A DNA stretch of 64,000 nucleotides, taken from contig JAPFFF010000008.1 of NCBI GenBank assembly GCA_039105265.1, positions 3,348,001 through 3,412,000 on the forward strand. The letters are read 5' to 3'. Positions 9,520-18,318 of the stretch are shown here, piece by piece. This DNA is from Tritrichomonas musculus (lineage: Eukaryota; Parabasalia; Tritrichomonadida; Tritrichomonadidae). The translations under genes were made by a program, and so were the position numbers. The first letter of the stretch is position 1, and every line of letters starts with the position of its first letter. The notes under the pieces were generated by a model. That model was not told the DNA's origin and did no database searches. It saw only the letters and a list, made by a program, of their open reading frames with translations.

Positions 9520-12234
9520 ATGAGCACTGGAAATGATTTTGATATACTTCGAAAATTGGTGCGAATGCTTGACGTACTTTCAGCACAAACAGCAGTTCAC
9601 CGAAAAAAATTTGAATACGCACTTTCACAATTGAGGCCAACAGTTAGCGCTATTTTAGAACACAAAGGATCCTTAGGAGAAAAAGGATCTGAATTAATTC
9701 ATGATTTAACTCATCAGCTTCAAAAAATACAGAATTTAGAAAAACAAAATATTTTGCAAACATGGACAAATTCAACTTTAGAAAATCCTAGCAATTTCGT
9801 TTATGAAGAACTTATCAAAGCATTCGAAAAAATTAGAAGAATAATTTTGAAATATGCGCCAAACATGGAAATTGAAAAGCATATAGCAACAAGTCCAGAA
9901 AAATGGGACCAATATAATATGTATGATCTTCGAGCTATTGAAGGATCTTTTACGACATGTTTAAATCTTAGTAAAACTACTGATGATTTAATAGAAAAAG
10001 TGAAAAAAAAGTTGATTTCAATTCAAAACAAACTCGAAAAAGAAGCCAAACCGCTTGTTTCGCATCCTATGTCTCCAATGCCAAGTGCCTACCAAAATTG
10101 GAAAGTTAATCTTTCTGACTTTACAATTATCAAAGAAATTGGGCATGGTGTTTCAGCGAAAGTCTTTTTAGCAAAAGATAATAGGCAAGGAATTAGCCCA
10201 AGTAAAGCTGAAGTTGCCATCAAACGTTTCGAAATGGCTCGTTTCAGTGGCTCTAGGTTTCAATCCTTCCAACGTGAAGTTGCGGTTCTTGCATCATGTC
10301 AACATCCTGCATTAATTGGTCTTGTTGGAATGACGGATACAACTCCATTCAGTATTATTACAGAATATATGCCTAAAGGTTCATTATTTCATGATCTTCA
10401 TAAAAACCATCAGCTCGATCAAACGATGAAAACAATAGCTGCGTATGATATTGCACGTGGAATGCAATATCTTCATTCTCGTCAGATTGCACATCGTGAT
10501 CTCAAATCATTGAATGTATTAATTGACAAAGACAATCATGCTCGCCTTTGTGATTTCGGATTTTCTCGTCATTGGAGTGATACATCCCCAATGAATTCAA
10601 GTATTGGAACACCGCATTGGATGGCTCCAGAAATTCTATTAAAGGGAAGCTACACAAACAAAGTTGATGTTTATGCTTATGGAATTGTTCTTTGGGAAAT
10701 TGCAACAGGGAAGCTTCCTTATAACAATCTTGAGCCCAGAAAGATTATTGAGCTAGTTGTCAATAAAAATATTAGACCAGAAATGCCTTCTAATATTTCT
10801 ACCGAATTAATTCAATTAATCGAAGCATGTTGGGACCGAAAGCCAGAACTTAGACCATCTTTTGACAATATCATCAAGGCTTTCAAATCAAAATTAATAT
10901 TCTTTCCAGGAACGAATGTTAACCAATTTATACAGTATATGAATGATAGTGCTACTTCTACAGAAGTTTTTGATGACGAAATCGAAAAACAAATACAAGA
11001 AATCAAAGAAGGAAAATCTTCTTTCAAAGATCTGATGAAAATATTATTAATTAAAGGTATTCCACAAAATTCTGTTGATTCATTTTGGTCTTTAGTTGAA
11101 TCTTTATGCCAGCAATCATCTGAAAATGTAACGCATTCAGAACTATGTGAAGCACTTTTCCTATTTGCTAAAACGCCAAAATTCCTCGAAGCTGTCAAAA
11201 TGTTACGATCAATGGAAAGAAATTCTGTGCCAAACGAAGTAATGTCAAAGTTTATCAAAGAAATGCCAACTGGAAATGAAGATATTGATACAAATATTAC
11301 AATTGCTGCTTGCAGAAATAATGCTGCGGATTTGTGCTCATTATATGTTACAAATCCAAAGCTCGTTTCGCTCGCTCTCGATGCTACTTGCCAAACTTCA
11401 ATTGATCCATCATTAAAATATGCTGTTATTGATAAATGTTACACTTCTATAATGAAAGATATAAAAGAAAGAGGAGTCACGGGTTTGAGATGCGCTGCAA
11501 TTCGATGTCTATTGATCAATCATGAAGTTAGAAGGCTTCCAATGAGTTTCATTCTCAAAGTTCTTTCCCAAAAAGTGCCTTCATCGATTTCAAGTTCAGC
11601 AAATGGTGTTAAAAATAGTCAAGACAACAATCAAAATGATAATAATAGCAATGAAGTTATTTTTGATACTGGTGATAATAATAGTAATGATATTGTACAA
11701 GTTGGTCCTGATGATACTGAAGAAAGTAATGAGATCGATGCTAATATTTCTACAGATAAAAGTCATAACGACAAAGAAACTAGCTCAGATGATAATGCAA
11801 ATATTAATCTTAAAGAAATTACAAATAAAAAGAATCAAGAATACAGTTATTACGAAAAAGATTGTGAGGCCAATGAATCATTATTCTCATTAGTGATGTT
11901 GGCAACAGCAACAGCAGCTCTTGAAAAAGTAAAAGTTCCACCAGAAGTAGTTTGTGAGGTTCTCAATTGGTGGCCTGATAAAAGAGCCGGAACTGCAATG
12001 ATTGCACTTGCAAGTGATAATGAATCAGTAGACCTTATTCTAGAAAAAATCAAAGATGAAAAGCCATCTCCAATTATTCTTTCAATTTTGATGGAAGCAT
12101 CGAAATTTAAAGCCAAAAGGTTCTTGGTTTCTGATATCATGAAATCTATTGATTTCTCTCCATTGATCAAAGATTTCAAACCAATCATTGAATTCATTAA
12201 TGAAAAATTAAATTCATCGCAAGACGAGGAATGA
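9520..12234 (+). CDS. TKL-type protein kinase with helical N- and C-terminal regions
   Basis: A 904-residue protein. Residues 1-190 are mostly helical (trichomonad TKL kinases often have such N-termini). The kinase domain spans about 200-465, with glycine loop GHGVSAKVF (208-216), VAIK Lys235, HRDLKSLN (Asp327), DFG Asp345, GTPHWMAPE and WEIATGKLPY. The HRDLKSxN and GTPxWMAPE wording is typical of the tyrosine-kinase-like group, acting on Ser/Thr. The C-terminal third is helical, probably armadillo-like, and is split by a disordered Asn/Asp/Ser-rich segment at about 690-780. All catalytic residues are present, so it should be active. Members of this expanded family are common in trichomonads; the substrate is unknown. 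No transmembrane segment. Confidence 0.9.
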   Translation: MSTGNDFDILRKLVRMLDVLSAQTAVHRKKFEYALSQLRPTVSAILEHKGSLGEKGSELIHDLTHQLQKIQNLEKQNILQTWTNSTLENPSNFVYEELIKAFEKIRRIILKYAPNMEIEKHIATSPEKWDQYNMYDLRAIEGSFTTCLNLSKTTDDLIEKVKKKLISIQNKLEKEAKPLVSHPMSPMPSAYQNWKVNLSDFTIIKEIGHGVSAKVFLAKDNRQGISPSKAEVAIKRFEMARFSGSRFQSFQREVAVLASCQHPALIGLVGMTDTTPFSIITEYMPKGSLFHDLHKNHQLDQTMKTIAAYDIARGMQYLHSRQIAHRDLKSLNVLIDKDNHARLCDFGFSRHWSDTSPMNSSIGTPHWMAPEILLKGSYTNKVDVYAYGIVLWEIATGKLPYNNLEPRKIIELVVNKNIRPEMPSNISTELIQLIEACWDRKPELRPSFDNIIKAFKSKLIFFPGTNVNQFIQYMNDSATSTEVFDDEIEKQIQEIKEGKSSFKDLMKILLIKGIPQNSVDSFWSLVESLCQQSSENVTHSELCEALFLFAKTPKFLEAVKMLRSMERNSVPNEVMSKFIKEMPTGNEDIDTNITIAACRNNAADLCSLYVTNPKLVSLALDATCQTSIDPSLKYAVIDKCYTSIMKDIKERGVTGLRCAAIRCLLINHEVRRLPMSFILKVLSQKVPSSISSSANGVKNSQDNNQNDNNSNEVIFDTGDNNSNDIVQVGPDDTEESNEIDANISTDKSHNDKETSSDDNANINLKEITNKKNQEYSYYEKDCEANESLFSLVMLATATAALEKVKVPPEVVCEVLNWWPDKRAGTAMIALASDNESVDLILEKIKDEKPSPIILSILMEASKFKAKRFLVSDIMKSIDFSPLIKDFKPIIEFINEKLNSSQDEE

Positions 12235-12325
12235 ATAGTATTATATTGTGTTTTATAATTGTTTGTTTTAAATAGCATAAATTGTCTTTGTTGAAGTGTT
12301 TTAATTTGTTTTTTTCTTTTAAAAA

Positions 12326-12772
12326 AAAGCTCGTTATTTTGAGAATCGATATCGAAAACGTCACTTTTTTGCTTCTGATACTCGATTATCAGTTTAAAAA
12401 TCTGTTATCGAGATTGTCGATTATCTTGACATCAGACATTAACTGTGATATGAAAATAATTGTAAACTTGATTTCAAATATTGGAGATTTTAAACATATT
12501 TATCTTTTTTTATAATTTGTATTTTGGATGTAAAAATATTAAAACATAAATAATAGAATGTATTGATGTTTATTTTAAGATTAAAATCAAAAAAAATATT
12601 CTTATTTATGAAATATTTGAGAATCAATTACGATCATAAGTTTATCAAAAAGTTTGATTGAAATATTTGATATCATAAGCTGAGAATAAAAATCCTCGAT
12701 CTCTGAAATCGATTTCCAGTATCAGAAAGTAAATCAGTTATTGATCTCGAGAATTAGAAATTGCAAGCCTGA
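12326..12772 (+). mobile_element. Short non-autonomous element, copy A (MITE-like)
   Basis: About 447 bases related along their whole length to the inverted copy at 15553-16028, at roughly 80 percent identity by eye. It begins AAAGCTCGTTATTTTGAG and ends near GCAAGCCTGA, degraded versions of the terminal repeat TA(A/T)GCTTGTTATT. It codes for nothing convincing. It is rich in GATATC, ATCGAT and CTCGAG palindromes. The more worn ends and the lack of a clear target duplication suggest it is older than copy B. Confidence 0.75.
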
Positions 12773-13307
12773 AAAAGAATAAAAAAAAATTAAATGCAAA
12801 CTATCACTGATTATTATAAACTGGTAAGCAAATTATCGTATTATTCAATTTCATTGAATTTAAAAAATAATCATTTCAATATTTGAAAAAGTCATTCAAA
12901 TTTGAATAGTACAAGAATTTGCGTACCAGTTTATTTCCTTTGACATTTTTGAGTTTCATATTTTAGTGTTTGATGAATGTAGCGAAACCTTCGCCATTGG
13001 CTCTTGTTGTATCTCTTCTTTGTACCTGGCCAGATGCCATATACGCTTCTCCATAAGTCTATGAAAAAAACTTTTTCTCTGACCTAATCGCCATGTGTAT
13101 CTGGAGCATGAATTGGTACAATAATAGTTTTGGTTTTAATGAAGAGGTAATCAAGCCTTTTATCAACATTAAAACCTGCGGTAATAATGGAAGTGTTAGA
13201 CCCCGTTTAAACAGTTAAGAGTGGGCATAGAGGCTTCAGATGCGTAGCCCTTCTTAACATTGCTACTTAAATTTTACAAATAAACCACCATTTTTTTAAA
13301 CTTTTTC

Positions 13308-13342
<35 letters not shown>

Positions 13343-13605
13343 GGCTTTGTCATTTCATTTTTTTATTTGTTAATGTCAAGTAGTGAACTCATTAACATTG
13401 AATTTGTGAAAGGAAAATTAAATTAAAAACTTGAAGAAAAACAGCAAGAACACTTTGTTTTGAACTTATATCCAAATCAAAAAGATCCTAATGAAGAAAA
13501 TCCAGAATTTAGAAAAACAACTTAATCATTATCAAATTCAAATGAAATTAGAGAATTAAAAGAAATGATTTCTAAATTAAATGAAGTTTTAGAAAAACCT
13601 AAGTA
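12773..13605. other. Decayed mobile-element DNA with a GC-richer island and poly-T
   Basis: No intact gene. Bases about 12990-13260 are noticeably richer in G and C than the surroundings and carry short frames with no stops but no family I recognise. A poly-T tract of more than 30 bases runs over about 13310-13341. From about 13370 to 13600 the plus strand has broken coding sequence (LINIEFVKGKLN, HFVLNLYPNQKDPNEENPEF, then a Leu/Glu/Lys coiled coil) that ends at the mariner insertion. Most likely this is the remains of another mobile element. Confidence 0.45.
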
Positions 13606-13640
13606 TAGGGTGGTTAGTAATTAGTTAAACAGTGAAATAC
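13606..13640 (+). repeat. Mariner left terminal inverted repeat
   Basis: Reads TAGGGTGGTTAGTAATTAG and onward to about base 31. It pairs in inverse orientation with 14874-14908. Confidence 0.85.
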
Positions 13641-13685
13641 AGAAGAAAGATAGAATAAAACTAATTTAAAATTTATAAATTTTTA

Positions 13686-14777
13686 TTAGATATAAACACC
13701 TCCAATTTCGATGCAACGTTGTAACCGTTCGATCCAACCGTTAAAAACGGATTTTAATTCATCCTTTGAAATTTTTGAGAATTCATCTCTAATTGCATCT
13801 TCTAGTTCTTCTGCACATTCAAACATGACACCTTCGAACTTCTTTTTAAGTTTCCCAAAAAGAAAAAAGTCCGAAGGTGCAAGATCTGGACTATAAGCTG
13901 GATGAGGTGGAACTGTGAACTTTTTCTGAGCCAAATAATCGTTTACCTTTTTTGCTTTATGTGACCTCGCATTATCAAAATGTATGTAGAGTTTTTTTCT
14001 GGATTTTTTGGCTTCAACATAAGCAGGAAATTTGGTCAATGGACTAAATATTTCTTCAATAAATATTGATGAATTCATGTGAACACTTTTTGGGAGAACA
14101 TGAAGGAGTGCAATGCCATTTGTATTCCAAAAAATGGTGATCATCCTTTTTGGAATCTGGAAATCACCTTTCACTGATCGCGGCACTTCATCGTCCTTAT
14201 GGATCCACTGGCATCCATGAGGAGTGAAGTAGCAAACCCAGCTCTCATCGCCAGTCAGAATAAACTTAAAATTGTTCTTTTGGCATTTTAACAATACACA
14301 TAAAAGCTGCTTGGAGTATTCAACACGATTTTCCTTCATCTGATCATTCAAAAAGTGCCGAATCCACTTTAAATTGTAACATTTATAATGCAACCGATTA
14401 ATTAGAACATATCTAACTGATGCATAATCAACTCTAATGATCTTGGCAATTTCACGACATGACAAAGTTTGGTCGTCTTCAAGGCATTCAAGAATGAGCA
14501 GATCAATTTTTAAATTAGGTGGTCTTCCTGGGTGAATTTCTGGATTAGGTTTTGTTTCATTCCATGAAAGAGATCTGATTGTGTAAGAGACTGTGGACAC
14601 TAATAGAGCTTTATCACCAAAGAGATCTTTCAATTTCTCATGGATGCCTGTTGGACTGATTTGTTCTTTGTGCCATTTAAGTATCAAATCTTTTTGGGTC
14701 ATTTTTAAAAAATGATTTTTAACGTATATTAACGTACAATTTTTTATTTTTATAAGAAAAAAACGATTTTTTGGCAA
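13686..14777 (-). CDS. Mariner transposase (DD34D)
   Basis: A 363-residue frame. The second Met at residue 26 (14702, MTQKDLILKWHKEQ) is the likelier start and gives 338 residues, the usual mariner length. The N-terminal half has paired helix-turn-helix motifs with a GRPPNL linker (84-89) between them. The catalytic part has TGDESW (Asp177), HFDNARSHKA (Asp268) and HPAYSPDLAPSDFFLF (Asp303). There are exactly 34 residues between the second and third Asp, so the triad is DD34D. WIRHFLNDQ corresponds to the conserved WVPHxL segment. All key residues are present and there is no stop or shift, so the enzyme may still be active. It would cut and paste elements with the terminal repeats described for 13606-14908. 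Confidence 0.95.
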   Translation of the reverse strand: MPKNRFFLIKIKNCTLIYVKNHFLKMTQKDLILKWHKEQISPTGIHEKLKDLFGDKALLVSTVSYTIRSLSWNETKPNPEIHPGRPPNLKIDLLILECLEDDQTLSCREIAKIIRVDYASVRYVLINRLHYKCYNLKWIRHFLNDQMKENRVEYSKQLLCVLLKCQKNNFKFILTGDESWVCYFTPHGCQWIHKDDEVPRSVKGDFQIPKRMITIFWNTNGIALLHVLPKSVHMNSSIFIEEIFSPLTKFPAYVEAKKSRKKLYIHFDNARSHKAKKVNDYLAQKKFTVPPHPAYSPDLAPSDFFLFGKLKKKFEGVMFECAEELEDAIRDEFSKISKDELKSVFNGWIERLQRCIEIGGVYI

Positions 14778-14873
14778 CGGTTAAAAAGAATTTATTGAAA
14801 CAAATATCATAAAATATCTTAAATATAATTATAGATATATGAGATTATTTTGAATTTGCTGTTCTTTCATCAG

Positions 14874-14908
14874 GCATTTCTCTGCTTAACTAATTTCTAA
14901 TCACCCTA
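14874..14908 (-). repeat. Mariner right terminal inverted repeat
   Basis: Reverse complement reads TAGGGTGATTAGAAATTAG and onward. It mirrors 13606-13640 with five mismatches in about 31 bases. Confidence 0.85.
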
Positions 14909-14929
14909 TATATAAAAATAATTAATCTT

Positions 14930-15350
14930 TTATGTTCTTGATTGATAATTATTATTAAATGTACAACATCTAATCATTTTTTGATGAAATTCATTAGTAT
15001 CAATTTTAGGATAACCTCCTTCTCTGAGCCATCTTTGATATGCTTTGATAGCTAAATAAGAATTAATTCCATTTTTTAACAGGATGCAAAGATAAAGAAA
15101 TGATATCAGTTTTTGCTGTTGTTTCTGGTAAATCAAATCTATTCCAATTTCTATAATAATTAAGGGAACACTGGCTCTTGTTGTTTCCATTATAGTTGCT
15201 TCTAATAGGTTTTTTTGCAAAAATAAAAATGTTTTCTGAAACAAAGAATTTTTCCCAAAATAAAGATTTTTGCAAAAATGCAGAATGCCATAAAATGGGC
15301 ATTTTAGACCTCTTAGTTAAGTACATTGACAAATATAAAAGTTTTCTCAA
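14930..15350 (-). pseudogene. Degenerate coding remnant of unknown origin
   Basis: Two overlapping minus-strand frames look like parts of one broken gene. One contributes SQCSLNYYRNWNRFDLPETT and the other SYLAIKAYQRWLREGGYPKI and the following CCTF tail. The composition is protein-like, but I recognise no domain. Its position between the mariner and the pogo-type remnant suggests it came from a mobile element. It could equally be the flank into which the mariner jumped. Confidence 0.35.
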
Positions 15351-15544
15351 ACTTCATTATTCTTTTTCAAACTTCGTTAACTTTTTGAGATACATTATCA
15401 AAAAGTTTAAAAAAAAGGAACACTAGAATAGGATCATAAAAAAAGCAAAATTTTTTGCTCGAAATTCTTGTTATTACATTTCACTTTTTTTAAGATGGAT
15501 CATTGTTAACATTCTGATGTAGGAGGCCGAAATCCATTTTTATG

Positions 15545-15552
15545 TCCAACAG
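15545..15552 (+). repeat. Target site duplication (left) of short element copy B
   Basis: TCCAACAG, repeated exactly at 16029-16036 on the other side of the element. Confidence 0.85.
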
Positions 15553-16028
15553 TAAGCTTGTTATTCTCCGATTCTCGAGATCAATAATTGATTGACTTTT
15601 TGATATCGATATATAAATATCCACTGATTCTCGAGATCGATTAGAGAGATCGAGATTTTTTTCTCAGCTTTTGATATCAGAATTTTCAATTAAGCTTTTT
15701 GATAAAAATATGATCGTAATTTAATCTCCAATATTTCATAAAAAAGAATGTATTTTTTGATTTTAATCTTAAAATAAACATCAATACATTCCATTATTTA
15801 TTTTTAAATATTTTAAAATCACAAATACCAATTATAAAAAAAGATAAATCTGTTTGAGATCTCGAGATCTCGGTAATTGATATCAAGTTTACAATTATTT
15901 TTATATCACATTTCATGTCTGATATCTTGATAATCGATAACATCGATATCAGATTTTTAAACTGATAATCGAGTATCAGATGTAAAAAAGTGACTTTTTT
16001 GATATCGATTCTCAAAATAACAAGCATA
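15553..16028 (-). mobile_element. Short non-autonomous element, copy B, with TIR and 8-base TSD
   Basis: 476 bases bounded by the inverted repeats TAAGCTTGTTATT (left) and TATGCTTGTTATT (right, reverse complement), with the perfect 8-base target duplication TCCAACAG on both sides. It is the reverse-orientation relative of 12326-12772. It has no coding capacity and is full of palindromes such as ATCTCGAGAT, GATATC and ATCGAT. The 8-base duplication would fit hAT-like or some MULE-like transposases, but the ends do not match a family I can name. It splits a pogo/Tigger-type gene, so it arrived after that gene. Confidence 0.88.
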
Positions 16029-16036
16029 TCCAACAG
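16029..16036 (+). repeat. Target site duplication (right) of short element copy B
   Basis: TCCAACAG, the second copy of 15545-15552. Confidence 0.85.
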
Positions 16037-17060
16037 ATCTGGAAATACTGGAAAATGGAATTGAAATTCTTGTTCGTGATCAGTCCAATATCATTGAACA
16101 ATCTCAATTTATTGAATTTTCAATAAATTTAGAGAGAGATCTTTTGTTTAATGCTTCAAAATATATAAATTCTTTTAATGGCAAACAACTTGCGAAAAAA
16201 AAATGTGGTTTTCTAGCAAGTAGGACCTTGTCGTCAATGGATATGCTCAACAGCTCCATCTCTTGGATTGACTTTGGGTTTTGTTTTTACAATAGATCCA
16301 GATAGATATTTTTGTTCCTCTGCTGATTTATTGTTTCGTTTTTATAAGACTTATGAAAACTTAATCACTTCAAGTCCACCACAACTCATTTTGGTTGGGG
16401 ACGAAGAAATGATTGATTCTAATTTCAAAAACAAAGTTATCGCTTTAACAAAGCATAGAACCTTGCTAAAACTTAACATTGAAGTCCCTCATATAACATC
16501 AATGTGCTGTCATTCAGTCATTGGAAAAACAGTACCTATATATATTATTTTATCAAATTCAATTCAAAGTCTTCCTAAAGAATTGATTGAATTTAAGGAT
16601 GGAGCCCTGATATAGTGTTTATTCAGTCATTCTGGCTGGATGGCAAAGGATTTTTTTTTAGTTTGGACTATTAATTTTATTAACTTTTTAGATGAATATA
16701 AAAAAAGCTTAGATAAAAGTATAAGAAATAAGCATATGCTTTTACAAATTAGTAATAGCCATCCAATTATTAAAAACAAACTCAATTGATGCACTTATTC
16801 TTCCAGAATCATCAATAGTTCCAGCATGAAGAGCTACATATAAATATTTGGCATGCAAAAAAGCAGCAGAAGTAACCGGCTTTGTTTACTTTAATAAAGA
16901 CAAAGTTCATGAATCAAAATACACAATTCAATGAATCCCATAAGAAGATTATGAATATCAAATAAAGATCAAAAAGAAATAGATTGGATATAAATAGCTA
17001 TATTCTTAATCATATGATTAATCAAATTAATGATTTAATCAAAGATCATCCAAAATTAAT

Positions 17061-18148
17061 TTATTTTGGCAACAAATATAAGTTCATTTGATATTGGGCA
17101 CAAAATTCTGGTTGATTATTTTGTTTCATTTCAACCAATCGAGAATTTTCCATCATATCATCATGCAAAGTTACACTTACAACTGCTAAACTTATTTTGT
17201 TACTTTTTATCACGTTTGCAAGTTGATATTCTGTATGTGTAAATATATAAGAAATTTGAGTTTCTTCATATTCATAATCTGGATTGAATGCAAGAGTTGA
17301 TGATGTATTATTATTATTTTTTTTAGTGTTGTTTCTATTCTTTTGTTTAAATTTCATATCTGTGTAAATTTCATATACTTCTAACTATGAAGCAAATAAG
17401 TCTAAATGATGAAAATCTAAAGAATTAAATGTAAATGTTTCTTAAAATAGAAATAAAAACTCTTTTTCTCCAAAAGATTCTTAATAAAAATAATGCAGTA
17501 TCAAAACAAGGTTACACATTCATATATTTAAAATGAGAAAGATAATATTATTTTGAAGAAAAAGTGATTTTTCCAAAAAAGACGTTAATATCACTTAACT
17601 TTACTACTTTGACATTTTTTCGAATTTTCAATCTTCCATTGAAAGGCATTAAAGAGGTAAATATAAACATATTTATGCCATAATTTTATCTCATTTGTCG
17701 ATTAAGGTTTATAATTGCTTGTAATAGTCGAAACACTGATTCCTTTTATCATCAAATCATTAATTACAGATAAGATATCTTTTTTTGCTCAGATTCATCA
17801 CTATGATCATAAATGGTTTGAAATAAATAAAGACAGTATTTTTCATTTTGAAAAAAAAAATAAGTAATTTTTTTAATTATTGTTGAACCATCTAGAATTA
17901 TAGGAACATATTCACTATTTCAGAAAGATCCACAAGCAATTGATTGAGAAATTGATGCTAAATCAATGATTGATTTGTGAATAGTGTCAGCATTTCGGCT
18001 AGGTAGCAAAGCCTTTAAACAATCAGATGATGGTTGAACTCCACTTTGGAAGAATGCAAAATAAATCATTTCGTGAGACAATTCTGGAAAACAAGTTTTG
18101 TTTAACAGTGAATTGAATTAAAAGATTCTACTTCTATTCAGAATAATT
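17061..18148 (-). pseudogene. Degenerate element-like coding region, interrupted by the MULE
   Basis: On the minus strand from about 18100 downward there is broken coding sequence. It includes LSHEMIYFAFFQSGVQPSSD, SRNADTIHKSIIDLASISQS, a VPIILDGSTIIKK strand and YDHSDESEQKKISYL. It is followed by a 98-residue frame (17061-17357) with an Asn/Lys-rich start and YEETQISYIFTHTEYQLANV. An ILDGSTIIKK-like strand occurs in some DDE/hAT-type transposases, but that is weak. The MULE at 18149 inserted at its upstream edge. I cannot assign the family. Confidence 0.35.
18141..18148 (+). repeat. MULE target site duplication (left)
   Basis: GAATAATT, repeated exactly at 20541-20548 directly after the right terminal repeat. 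Confidence 0.75.
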
Positions 18149-18184
18149 GATAGCTTCCAAAATGCAGATTTTTTGGACAAAAAG
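18149..18184 (+). repeat. MULE left terminal inverted repeat
   Basis: 36 bases starting GATAGCTTCCAAAATGCAG. It pairs with 20505-20540 at 31 of 36 positions. Confidence 0.8.
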
Positions 18185-18318
18185 CTCTCAATTTTTTTTC
18201 AATTCAAAAAAGTTTAAAATTTTGGATTTTCCACATTCATTTTATATTTTACGACGGTTATAAGGTTTATTTTTAAAAAATGATAAAAACACAAAAATAA
18301 ATATAATAAAAATAACTT

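Larger units (their letters stand above)
13606..14908 (-). mobile_element. Mariner transposon, apparently whole
   Basis: A Tc1/mariner element of about 1.3 kb. The left end reads TAGGGTGGTTAGTAATTAG and the right end, reverse-complemented, reads TAGGGTGATTAGAAATTAG. The match continues to about 31 bases with five mismatches. The ends are flanked by TA as expected for the TA target duplication. It contains one uninterrupted transposase gene on the minus strand. Size and repeat length resemble Tvmar1 of Trichomonas vaginalis (about 1.3 kb with 28-base repeats, from memory). It sits inside broken coding DNA of another element, so it is among the younger insertions here. Confidence 0.92.
15490..16990 (+). 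pseudogene. Pogo/Tigger-type (DDE_1) transposase remnant
   Basis: A broken plus-strand gene split by the short element at 15553-16028. Before it comes HSDVGGRNPFLCPT. After removal of the element and one target copy, the frame continues DLEILENGIEILVRDQSN. The best preserved stretch is the 115-residue frame at 16268-16615, with DRYFCSSADLLFRFYK, HITSMCCHSVIGKTVPIYII and LPKELIEFKDGA. It continues in another frame with SHSGWMAKDFFLVWTINFIN. The 'T..C...G..VP..II....LP' then 'SGWM....F..W..NFI' order is what trichomonad CENP-B/Tigger-like DDE transposases show. Several frame changes and stops (for example the TAG at 16613-16615) make it dead. The family call is fair rather than certain. Confidence 0.6.

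Noticed and set aside
12282-12515. 77-codon frame in short element copy A
   Set aside because: Falls within a non-coding element; copy B does not preserve it.
12326-16028. Single large transposon with long terminal inverted repeats
   Set aside because: Copy B has its own short inverted ends and an exact target duplication, so two separate short insertions explain it better.
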